Source: an uncultured Hyphomicrobiales bacterium (GTDB lineage Bacteria; Pseudomonadota; Alphaproteobacteria; Rhizobiales; Rhizobiaceae). From it: DNA of 43,874 nucleotides. The notes under the pieces were generated by a model. It made no database searches. It saw only the letters and a list, made by a program, of their open reading frames with translations, and was not told the DNA's origin. The stretch is from the NCBI GenBank assembly GCA_943908365.1, contig CALTTH010000039.1:1-43874 (forward strand), read 5' to 3'. A program made the translations under genes and the position numbers. The stretch's first letter is position 1; every line of letters starts with the position of its first letter. This document shows, piece after piece, positions 1-7,795 of the stretch.

Positions 1-402
1 GACGACGACCGCCGACCAGCGGTAGATGCGCACCGTTTCGCCCAGCATTACGGCGGCGAAGACGACAGACATCAGCGGCGAGGCATAACCGATTGCAATG
101 AATTCCGGAAGCGGCAGCAAGGTGAGGCCGTAAAATCCGCACATCATCGACAGAATGCCGAGAAAACCGCGCTTGAAATGGCCGAACAGATTGCTTGTGT
201 GAAAGGCCCGCGTGAGGCTGCGGAGCCATGCCAGATAAAGGATGATGGGGAGGATGGCAAAAGCCGAGCGGAAAAAGGTGATCTGTCCCGCAGGCACATC
301 CGGCCCGGCTGCCTTGATGCAGGTCTGCATGACAAGAAAGAAAGCGACGGAAGTGAGTTTGAGGACAATACCCCTGACGGGATTGTACGTATCTGCACTC
401 AT
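1..402 (-). CDS. DMT-superfamily (EamA) transporter, N-terminal part
   Basis: The reverse strand from ATG 402-400 reads 134 codons without a stop and leaves the window at its left edge, so the C-terminal part is missing. The protein starts MSADTYNPVRGIVLKLTSVA and continues with hydrophobic segments at about residues 10-28, 40-57, 78-95 and 100-118, with family-typical phrases such as QITFFRSAFA and SPLMSVVFAAVMLGE. This is the first EamA repeat of ten-TM inner-membrane exporters of the drug/metabolite transporter superfamily. The substrate cannot be inferred. It is divergent from pepN. An overlapping frame starting at 495 hits a stop at about 400 and is not the gene. Confidence 0.85.
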   Translation of the reverse strand, partial: MSADTYNPVRGIVLKLTSVAFFLVMQTCIKAAGPDVPAGQITFFRSAFAILPIILYLAWLRSLTRAFHTSNLFGHFKRGFLGILSMMCGFYGLTLLPLPEFIAIGYASPLMSVVFAAVMLGETVRIYRWSAVVV

Positions 403-829
403 GGGAAACTTGCGATCGGGATTTGCAGACGAGATGCCCGCAGATTGGAGTTTGACCCGAGCGCACAGCACAGCAGATCGACTTTCATGTTCATTAGATC
501 ACGCTGGGTAACAGAGGTAAACCGATTCGGCTGGGCCATCTGCCCTCATCGATCCAGTGAAGGTTGAGATGGATGCCGAAGAGCGACTGATTTTCGAGAT
601 ATTCTCTTTCTGCGTGTCCACAGCTTCAGTAATCGTTCAACATTTCATGAAATCATGCATCGATCAGAAATGCTCAGGCGCGGGTTAAAACTTCTGTCTG
701 GTAGTATTTTAGGGACGCATGTGCCCCGCCTCTCCATGATGGTGACGCGTGTCGACAAGTTTACTTTCACCCATCATGCTCGCATGATGGTCAGGCAGCG
801 GCAGAAGCAAGGTTCATTCGGGAATAGTT
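403..829. other. Intergenic region between DMT gene and pepN
   Basis: No convincing gene is present; the frames here lack a ribosome-binding site and known motifs. The stretch becomes AT-richer from about 600 and holds a 12-bp palindrome ATTTCATGAAAT at 642-653 and a 20-bp inverted repeat at 771-790 (CCATCATGC, TC, GCATGATGG) about 40 bases before pepN. A related CCATGATGG lies at 734-742. These are possible regulator sites for the two divergent genes; no regulator is assigned. Confidence 0.5.
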
Positions 830-3478
830 ATGCGAACAGATACGGGTCAGATTGTTCAGTTGGCGGATTATCGCCCAACGGATTTCGTGCTTGAACGGGT
901 TGACCTCACATTTGAACTGGACCCACACAACACAAAGGTGGAAGCGCGACTGATCTTCCATCGCCGCGAGGGCGCCGACAAGGCAGCACCGCTCATTCTC
1001 GACGGCGACGAACTGACGCTTTCGAGCCTGCTTCTTGACCAGATCGAGATGGCGACTGCACAATATGATGTGACGCCAGAGCGACTGACGATCCGCGATC
1101 TTCCTGACGAGACCCCCTTCGAAATCTGCGTCACCAATTACATCAATCCGGAAAGCAATACCCAGCTGATGGGTCTCTATCGCACCAATGGCGTCTATTG
1201 CACGCAGTGCGAAGCAGAAGGCTTCCGCCGCATCACTTATTTCCCGGACCGGCCGGATGTGCTTGCCCCCTACACGATCACCATCATCGCGGCCAAGGAA
1301 GGCAATCCCCTCCTCCTGTCGAACGGCAATTTCCTCGGCGGCGGCAATTACGACGAAGGCCGCCATTTCGCTGCCTGGTTCGATCCTCATCCGAAGCCTA
1401 GCTACCTTTTCGCACTGGTCGCTGGCGATCTTGGCGTTGTCGAAGACAGCTTCACCACCATGTCTGGCCGCGAAGTCGCGCTGAAGATCTATGTCGAGCA
1501 TGGCAAGGAGCCGCGCGCGACCTACGCCATGGATGCGCTGAAACGCTCGATGAAATGGGATGAGGAGCGCTTCGGCCGCGAATACGATCTCGACATCTTC
1601 ATGATCGTCGCCGTATCCGACTTCAACATGGGCGCGATGGAGAATAAGGGCCTCAACGTCTTCAACGACAAATATGTTCTGGCCGATCCGGAAACCGCGA
1701 CCGATGCCGACTACGCCAATATCGAGCGCATCATCGCACATGAATATTTTCACAACTGGACCGGCAACCGCATCACCTGCCGCGACTGGTTCCAGCTGTG
1801 CCTGAAGGAAGGTCTGACGGTTTATCGCGATCAGGAGTTTTCCTCCGACATGCGCTCTCGCGCGGTCAAGCGCATTGCAGACGTCCGCCACTTGAAATCG
1901 GAACAGTTTCCTGAAGATGGCGGCCCGCTGGCACATCCACCCCGTCCGGATAAATATCGCGAAATCAACAACTTCTATACGACGACCGTCTATGAGAAGG
2001 GCGCCGAAATCACTGGTATGATCGCAACGATCCTGGGAGAAGACGGCTTCCGCAAAGGAACCGACCTCTACTTCGAGCGTCACGATGGTGACGCGGCGAC
2101 GGTTGAGGATTTCGTCAAGTGCTTCGAGGATGCGACCGGGCGCGATCTGACGCAGTTCTTCCGCTGGTATATCCAGGCCGGAACGCCGCTTGTCAGCGCC
2201 TCCACCGCTTATGATCCGGCGTCCGCGACCTTCACCCTGTCGCTGGAGCAGACGGTTGCACCGACGCCCGGCCAGAGCCGCAAGGAGCCGTTGCACATTC
2301 CGCTCTCCACCGCGCTTATTCTGGATAATGGTCAGATCGCCACGCCAATCAAGGTTGAAGGCGGTGAGTTCAAGGACGGTGTGCTGCATCTGACAGAACG
2401 CAGTCAGAGCTTTACCTTCACCGGCATTTCGTCGCGCCCGGTCCTGTCGATCAACCGCAGTTTCTCTGCCCCGATCAACCTGCATATGGAGCAATCGTCG
2501 GACGACCTCATCCAGATCGCCCGTCACGAGACAGACCTCTTCTCGCGCTGGCAGGCACTGACGGCCCTTGCCCTGCCCAACCTGATTGCGGCAACGAAGG
2601 CCGTGCGGTCGGGCGACGAGGTGAATGTCGATCCAGCCTTCATCTCGACCCTGATCGAGATCGCCGGCAATGATGAGTTCGAACCGGCCTTCCGCGCCCA
2701 GGCGCTAACCCTGCCGAGCGAGGCGGATGTGGCGCGCGAGATGGGCAAGGACAATGATCCGGACGCCATCCACAAAGCGCGCAATGCCGTCATGCGTGCG
2801 GTCGCCAAAGCCGGTATCGAAACTTTCAAAAGCCTCTTCTCAAGCTTCGAAGAGAAAGACGACTATTCGCCGGATGCAGCAGGTGCCGGACGCCGTTCGC
2901 TGCGCAATATTGCCATGAGCTATCTGTCCTATGCGGAAGAGACACCCGAGCGCGCTGCACAGGCCTTCGCCAACGCCTCCAACATGACCGACATGGCTTA
3001 TTCGCTCAGTGTGCTGACACAGCGTTTCCCCGACTCTGCCGAGGCGTCCGACGCGCTGGCGACATTCGAGACGCGCTTTGCCGATAATGCGCTGGTGATG
3101 GACAAGTGGTTTACGCTTCAGGCTGCCATCCCAGGAGACGGCGCATTGGCACGCATCACGTCTTTGATGGCGTCCAAGCACTTCATCGCCACCAACCCGA
3201 ACCGTGTGCGTTCGCTGATCGGCACCTTTGCCTTCGGCAACCCCACCGGCTTCAACCGTGCAGATGGCAAGGCCTACGACTTCCTTGCCGAGCAGATCAT
3301 CGCCATCGACAAGCGCAATCCGCAACTGGCAGCGCGCATTTTGACCTCTATGCGCTCGTGGCGATCGCTCGAGGCAGTGCGCGCCGATCACGCGCGTGAG
3401 GCCCTCACTACGATCGAGCGCAGCGCTGGGCTCTCTACCGATGTTCGCGACATTGTCGAGCGCATGCTGAAGGGCTGA
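830..3478 (+). CDS. pepN: Aminopeptidase N (M1 family metallopeptidase)
   Basis: The 882-residue product is a cytosolic zinc aminopeptidase that removes N-terminal amino acids from peptides. The length fits the E. coli-type PepN subfamily (about 870 residues). The substrate-recognition motif GAMEN is at residues 268-272. The zinc site HEYFH is at 304-308, followed by the third ligand E327 in KEGLT, which is the HEXXH-X18-E pattern. The N-terminal beta domain starts with YRPTDFVLERVDLTFELD, as in E. coli PepN, and supports the ATG at 830; AAGG lies upstream at about 809. There is no signal peptide. An intrinsic terminator follows at 3500-3523, so it is probably a single-gene unit. Confidence 0.96.
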   Translation: MRTDTGQIVQLADYRPTDFVLERVDLTFELDPHNTKVEARLIFHRREGADKAAPLILDGDELTLSSLLLDQIEMATAQYDVTPERLTIRDLPDETPFEICVTNYINPESNTQLMGLYRTNGVYCTQCEAEGFRRITYFPDRPDVLAPYTITIIAAKEGNPLLLSNGNFLGGGNYDEGRHFAAWFDPHPKPSYLFALVAGDLGVVEDSFTTMSGREVALKIYVEHGKEPRATYAMDALKRSMKWDEERFGREYDLDIFMIVAVSDFNMGAMENKGLNVFNDKYVLADPETATDADYANIERIIAHEYFHNWTGNRITCRDWFQLCLKEGLTVYRDQEFSSDMRSRAVKRIADVRHLKSEQFPEDGGPLAHPPRPDKYREINNFYTTTVYEKGAEITGMIATILGEDGFRKGTDLYFERHDGDAATVEDFVKCFEDATGRDLTQFFRWYIQAGTPLVSASTAYDPASATFTLSLEQTVAPTPGQSRKEPLHIPLSTALILDNGQIATPIKVEGGEFKDGVLHLTERSQSFTFTGISSRPVLSINRSFSAPINLHMEQSSDDLIQIARHETDLFSRWQALTALALPNLIAATKAVRSGDEVNVDPAFISTLIEIAGNDEFEPAFRAQALTLPSEADVAREMGKDNDPDAIHKARNAVMRAVAKAGIETFKSLFSSFEEKDDYSPDAAGAGRRSLRNIAMSYLSYAEETPERAAQAFANASNMTDMAYSLSVLTQRFPDSAEASDALATFETRFADNALVMDKWFTLQAAIPGDGALARITSLMASKHFIATNPNRVRSLIGTFAFGNPTGFNRADGKAYDFLAEQIIAIDKRNPQLAARILTSMRSWRSLEAVRADHAREALTTIERSAGLSTDVRDIVERMLKG

Positions 3479-3499
3479 AAGCCTCCCCTCCTCTATGAG

Positions 3500-3523
3500 A
3501 AAAGGCCGGACGTCCGGCCTTTT
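3500..3523 (+). terminator. Intrinsic terminator after pepN
   Basis: A perfect 24-base palindrome starts AAAAGGCCGGAC and ends in CCTTTT, followed by CTTGTTTT. It begins 22 bases after the pepN stop. Confidence 0.85.
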
Positions 3524-3598
3524 CTTGTTTTAGATCAAGAACAGCATCGCCCTCTCCTCGTAGATTTGCCGGATCGATCGGCATAGAGGAGACGCGAC

Positions 3599-3907
3599 AT
3601 GACCATCAGCCGAGCATTTCAGAGTTTCGTCAGGCAAGCGCCTGCCCACCACGCAGCCTGGCTACAGGCCGTCGCCGGGCTTGGCACCGCGTCAGCGCTT
3701 GACGGCAAAACCCACAGCCTCGTCTATATTGGCATCCTCGCAGCCGCACGGCTGGAGAGCGGCCTTGCCTTTCACGTTCAGGAAGCCAAGCTGCATGGCG
3801 CCTCGCGAGACGAGATTATCAGCGCCGTTCTTGCCGGCCTCCCGGCCGTCGGAAATTGCGTCGTGCAAGCCCTGCCCGTCGCGCTTGACGCCTTCGACCA
3901 CAACTGA
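3599..3907 (+). CDS. Carboxymuconolactone decarboxylase (AhpD-like) family protein
   Basis: The 102-residue product follows the CMD-domain layout: SALDGKTHSLVYIGILAAAR, then LESGLAFHVQEAKLHGASRDE, then a small-residue helix ALAGLPAVGN-like segment. These small alpha-helical proteins usually form oligomers and include AhpD-type disulfide reductases. Here the CxxC pair that normally stands just before the conserved His (FHV, about residue 59) is absent, and the only cysteine is in GNCVVQ near the C-terminus. A thioredoxin-like reductase activity is therefore unlikely and the real function is unknown. AGAGGAGA at 3586-3592 is a good ribosome-binding site for ATG 3599. Confidence 0.85.
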   Translation: MTISRAFQSFVRQAPAHHAAWLQAVAGLGTASALDGKTHSLVYIGILAAARLESGLAFHVQEAKLHGASRDEIISAVLAGLPAVGNCVVQALPVALDAFDHN

Positions 3908-3969
3908 CGTTAGGGCAGTCAAAACCGTCCTTTCGGACGTTCGAAAAAAAGCGCGAGTCGGTTCAAAGG

Positions 3970-3986
3970 GTTAAAAATCTTTTAAC
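3970..3986. promoter_or_regulatory. CtrA-type binding site upstream of pleC
   Basis: The sequence GTTAAAAATCTTTTAAC matches TTAA-N7-TTAAC, the consensus of the cell-cycle regulator CtrA, with no mismatch and in both orientations. It lies 97 bases before the pleC start. The match is seen directly; binding is inferred. Confidence 0.6.
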
Positions 3987-4082
3987 TTTCAGCTCTGGAC
4001 AAGGCGAATCAGCTTTGATTCATTAGGCGCAGATTCGAGCAGCGGCGCTTCGAATTTACACGAGGGACATCAAGGCGGGACA

Positions 4083-6479
4083 ATGACGAACGTGCGGCGG
4101 GCGACTGCGGGCGAGGAGCGGCCGTATGCCAGATATGCTGAAATGGCGGCGTTGGTTCACAGAACGGCGGAGAGCTTCTCCTCAGCCGGAAATCTGCTCG
4201 CAAGGTTGTGGCAGGTCCGCAGGCTTGAGACACTGCTCAAGCGTCTCATCCCCATTCTCATTCTGGCATTTCTGGTCGTCATCGCAGCATCGCGCATGTT
4301 CGGCATTACCGCGGAATATGGCCGCATGGAGAATTCAGCCCGGCAGACCACCGCGCTCTCCGCGCTGACCGCGCGTGCAGCCCTTTCCGGCCTCGAGACC
4401 CTGGCGGCCACCCAGGATCGGACAGCCGTCGAGCGCCGCCTCAATCAATCCTTTCCCGCCGGCAGCATGGATGACGACACTGTCGTGTTGGTGGCGGGCA
4501 TAAACGGCCGCGTCTTCGGTGGCGTCGGCCTGCATGCTGCATCCTATGTCGGCACGTCGCTGACCGCCCTGCTCCCCGAAATCGCGATTGTTCGCAGATT
4601 CCCCGGTGCGCCAGGAACGATCGAGACGAATATCGACAACACCCCGCATTACGCCACGATGCTGCCGCTCGGCTCCGATGGGGGCATGATCATCACGGCG
4701 CGGTCTTTGGAGCCGATGCGCGCGTTCTGGCGCAGTGAAGTGGCGATGAATGTCACACTCTTCGCCGGCATCTCCTCCATCCTGCTCGTCATTCTCTATG
4801 CCTATTACATGCAGGTGAAGCGGGCGCGCACCGCCGACGAGGTTTTTGTTGAATCCAACCTTCGCGTCGAGACGGCCCTGTCTCGCGGTCGTTGCGGCCT
4901 GTGGGACTTCGATCTTTCCACGCGCCGCATGTTCTGGTCCACCTCGCTTTACGAAATCCTCGGCCTCCCGCCGCGTACCGAGCCGCTCTCCTTCAGCGAC
5001 GCGGCGCGCATGATGCATTCCGAAGACGGAAACCTCTATGAGCTGGCACGCTCGGTCGGCTGCGGTGATCTACGCCAGATCGATCAGATTTTCCGGATGC
5101 GCCACACCCATGGTCATTATGTCTGGCTGCGCGCCCGTGCGCAGGTGATTCATACGGCAAACGGCCCGCGCGTCATCGGCATCGCCATGGACGTGACCGA
5201 ACAGCACCGTTTGGCACAGCGTTACGCCGAGGCCGATCAGCGCCTTGCCGACGCCATCGAATGCACGTCCGAAGCCTTTGTCCTGTGGGACAAGAACGAC
5301 CGCCTCGTGATGTGCAACACGCACTTCCAGCAGGCCTACGGTCTTCCTGACAGCGCGCTTGTGCCCGGCACCGAACGCTCCGTCGTCTACAGTGCCGCAG
5401 CCCGTCCGATCGTCGAGCGCCGCGTGGCGGACTCCGATCAATCGGGACTGTCGCGCACCACGGAAGTGCAGCTTGCTGACGAGCGCTGGCTGCAGATCAC
5501 CGAACGGCGCACCCGCGACGGCGGTCTCGTCTCCGTCGGTACGGACATTACGCTTCTGAAGCGCCATCAGGATCGCCTGCGCGAATCCGAGCGCCGCCTC
5601 ATGGCAACGATCGGCGATCTCTCCGCCTCCCGCCACAAGCTCGAGCGGCAGAAGACCGAACTTTCGGATGCGAACGCGCTCTATCAGGCGGAAAAGGAAC
5701 GCGCGGAAGCCGCCAACAAGGCAAAGTCCGAATTCCTCGCCAATATGAGCCATGAGCTGCGCACCCCGCTCAACGCCATTCTCGGCTTTTCCGAAATTTT
5801 GGTCGCCGAAATGTTTGGCCCGGTCGGCTCGCCCAAATACAGCGAGTATGCCCGCGACATCCATGATAGCGGTCAACATCTACTGAACGTCATCAACGAC
5901 ATTCTCGATATGTCGAAGATCGAGGCAGGCCATATGCGCATCAACCGCGAAAAGGTCGATCTTGCTCCGTTGGTGGAAGAAACCCTGCGCCTGACTGCCA
6001 TTCAGGCAGCACAGAAGAACATCACCATCCAGCAGCGGCTATGCAGGAATATGTATATGAGCGGCGACCGCCGTGCCATGAAGCAAATCATGCTCAACCT
6101 GCTGTCCAACGCCGTCAAGTTCACCGACGAGGGTGGCCGCGTCGAGCTTCGCACCCATGTGCACGAGAACGGCTTGATGATGACGATTGCCGACACCGGC
6201 ATCGGTATTCCGACAGCGGCGATCAACAAGATCGGTCAGCCTTTCGAGCAGGTGCAGAGCCAGTATGCCAAGAGCAAAGGCGGCTCTGGCCTTGGTCTTG
6301 CCATTTCCCGCTCGCTGGTCAGGCTCCATGGCGGCAAGATGAAGATCCGCTCCTGCGAGGGGAAGGGAACGGTCGTCACCATCCTCATCCCGCATGTGCA
6401 TGTCGCCAAGGATATGCCCTATCTCGCTTATCAGGCGAGAAACAGGCTGGAGCTCCTGCGCTCGCACAAGCTGAACTGA
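4083..6479 (+). CDS. pleC: PleC-type sensor histidine kinase
   Basis: This 798-residue membrane kinase has a first TM segment at about 55-75, a periplasmic loop, a second TM at about 221-244, two PAS domains (about 262-372 and 388-498), a charged coiled-coil linker, and a HisKA domain with SHELRTPLNAILGFSE (phospho-acceptor H557). The HATPase domain has an N box at about 668 (NLLSNAVKF), DTGIGIP at about 702 and GGSGLGLAI at about 732. The segment after the H box (MFGPVG, YARDIHDSG, LLNVINDILDMSKIEAG) is typical of the PleC/DivJ/PdhS group, which acts on DivK and controls the CtrA cell-cycle circuit. Two TMs, two PAS domains and the glnE-side location favour PleC. A different PdhS-like kinase remains possible. 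It has no receiver domain. Confidence 0.82.
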   Translation: MTNVRRATAGEERPYARYAEMAALVHRTAESFSSAGNLLARLWQVRRLETLLKRLIPILILAFLVVIAASRMFGITAEYGRMENSARQTTALSALTARAALSGLETLAATQDRTAVERRLNQSFPAGSMDDDTVVLVAGINGRVFGGVGLHAASYVGTSLTALLPEIAIVRRFPGAPGTIETNIDNTPHYATMLPLGSDGGMIITARSLEPMRAFWRSEVAMNVTLFAGISSILLVILYAYYMQVKRARTADEVFVESNLRVETALSRGRCGLWDFDLSTRRMFWSTSLYEILGLPPRTEPLSFSDAARMMHSEDGNLYELARSVGCGDLRQIDQIFRMRHTHGHYVWLRARAQVIHTANGPRVIGIAMDVTEQHRLAQRYAEADQRLADAIECTSEAFVLWDKNDRLVMCNTHFQQAYGLPDSALVPGTERSVVYSAAARPIVERRVADSDQSGLSRTTEVQLADERWLQITERRTRDGGLVSVGTDITLLKRHQDRLRESERRLMATIGDLSASRHKLERQKTELSDANALYQAEKERAEAANKAKSEFLANMSHELRTPLNAILGFSEILVAEMFGPVGSPKYSEYARDIHDSGQHLLNVINDILDMSKIEAGHMRINREKVDLAPLVEETLRLTAIQAAQKNITIQQRLCRNMYMSGDRRAMKQIMLNLLSNAVKFTDEGGRVELRTHVHENGLMMTIADTGIGIPTAAINKIGQPFEQVQSQYAKSKGGSGLGLAISRSLVRLHGGKMKIRSCEGKGTVVTILIPHVHVAKDMPYLAYQARNRLELLRSHKLN

Positions 6480-6525
6480 TGGCTTTCGTCCTATCCCAGT
6501 TGGGATCGCAAAGCCGCCAAACCGC

Positions 6526-7641
6526 CTAGCGCGACCGCAAGGTGATCCTGGTCAGCTCGGAGGGAATGCCGAGCCGCAGCGCGAAGCCTGGCCAGAGTGC
6601 CGTTCCGTTGTTGACGTAGAGCTTCATGCCCCCGACATCGTAGAAACCGGATACGAAGCCGTTATTGGGGCCTGCCACCACCCGATCGAGCCCAACGACC
6701 ATGCCGCCATGCGTGTGGCCGGAAAGTTGAACTGCCACACCCAGTGCCGCATTGTCCGCCGCCTGACGGGGCTGGTGATCAAGCAGGACCACAGGTGCAC
6801 CCGCAGGCGCGCCTCTGAGCGCTGCCGCCGTGTCATGCGCGGGAAACGCCGTTCTCGTGGATGAAAGATCAGTGACGCCAGCGATCACAAGCCTGGCGTT
6901 GCCGCGCTCGATCACAGCGTTGCTGTTAGCAAGTGTCGTCATGTTGAGGCCCTGATAATAGGCCATCCACTCTTCATAGCCGAAGAAGTATTCGTGGTTT
7001 CCGGGAATGGTGTAGACGCCATCGCGAGCCTTCAACTCTGCCAAGGGCGCAATGTCGCTGCTTCTCGCTTCGACCTTGCCGTCGATGAGGTCACCAGTGA
7101 TGACGATCAGGTCGGCATCGAGGGCGTTTGTCTTTTCGACAACAGCCCGGGTCCAGGAGGCGGGAAAGAGTCGACTGATATGCAGGTCCGTCAGCTGCAC
7201 GATCTGATAGCCGTCGAAAGCCGGATCAAGCCCCGAAACAGCAATCTCGATGTCCTTCAGCGGCGGAACACGGATCGCCTGACTGACGGCGAAGGCCGAG
7301 AGAGACAGGGCAACCGCAGCCATGCCGTAGCGAACCCCTGCGGGCACGAGCGGGAAGTGCCCTTTGAACAGGGTTAAGACCAGCGACACCACATCCAGCG
7401 CGATCTGGAAAACGGCAAGCAGGAGCATGAAGCCAAAAAGCAGATTGAACGCTATGATCAAAGGCCTTGGAAACTCAGGTGAGAAAACCGAGCCGGACGA
7501 GAGGCGACTGAAAAGGTGGTATTGCGAAGCGGCGAGAAGCAGCAGCGCTAGGGCGAGCTTTAACGGCCAAACCCAGGGGAGTGGCTGAATGAAGCGGACA
7601 GCGACCACCAGCCATGGAATTCCGAAAATTAGGTGAAACAT
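6526..7641 (-). CDS. Membrane-anchored metallophosphoesterase
   Basis: The product (371 residues from ATG 7641) has four hydrophobic segments in its first ~130 residues and then a calcineurin-like metallophosphoesterase domain. Metal-binding motifs appear in order: DLHIS (about 152), GDLIDG (about 182), GNHEYF (about 216) and SGHTHGG (about 310). The architecture matches YkuE/YaeI-type enzymes; some relatives act on UDP-diacylglucosamine or phosphodiesters, but the substrate here is unknown. A TTG codon directly upstream (7644) extends the frame by one residue; neither start has a strong ribosome-binding site. It is convergent with pleC. A weak hairpin (GGCTTT to AAAGCC, 6481-6515) lies between the two. 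Confidence 0.88.
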   Translation of the reverse strand: MFHLIFGIPWLVVAVRFIQPLPWVWPLKLALALLLLAASQYHLFSRLSSGSVFSPEFPRPLIIAFNLLFGFMLLLAVFQIALDVVSLVLTLFKGHFPLVPAGVRYGMAAVALSLSAFAVSQAIRVPPLKDIEIAVSGLDPAFDGYQIVQLTDLHISRLFPASWTRAVVEKTNALDADLIVITGDLIDGKVEARSSDIAPLAELKARDGVYTIPGNHEYFFGYEEWMAYYQGLNMTTLANSNAVIERGNARLVIAGVTDLSSTRTAFPAHDTAAALRGAPAGAPVVLLDHQPRQAADNAALGVAVQLSGHTHGGMVVGLDRVVAGPNNGFVSGFYDVGGMKLYVNNGTALWPGFALRLGIPSELTRITLRSR

Positions 7642-7795
7642 CAAGACGCTTTCGTTTTAGCTTTCGCCATAGGTGGGGATGCCGCCTCCATCAATCCAGC
7701 CCGGCAAAATCCGTTCCACTGCCGTAAACGCTCCCGCATTCTTTTGAAGCACAAGAACGGATCGTCTCCTTGCACCTACCGATCATGCGCTGGCT

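Noticed and set aside
791..2527. 578-codon reverse-strand frame opposite pepN
   Set aside because: It is a mirror of the high-GC pepN codons; pepN has all catalytic motifs in the forward frame.
6481..6515. Hairpin between pleC and the phosphoesterase as a terminator
   Set aside because: The stem is interrupted and there is no T tract on either strand, so it is mentioned only as weak.
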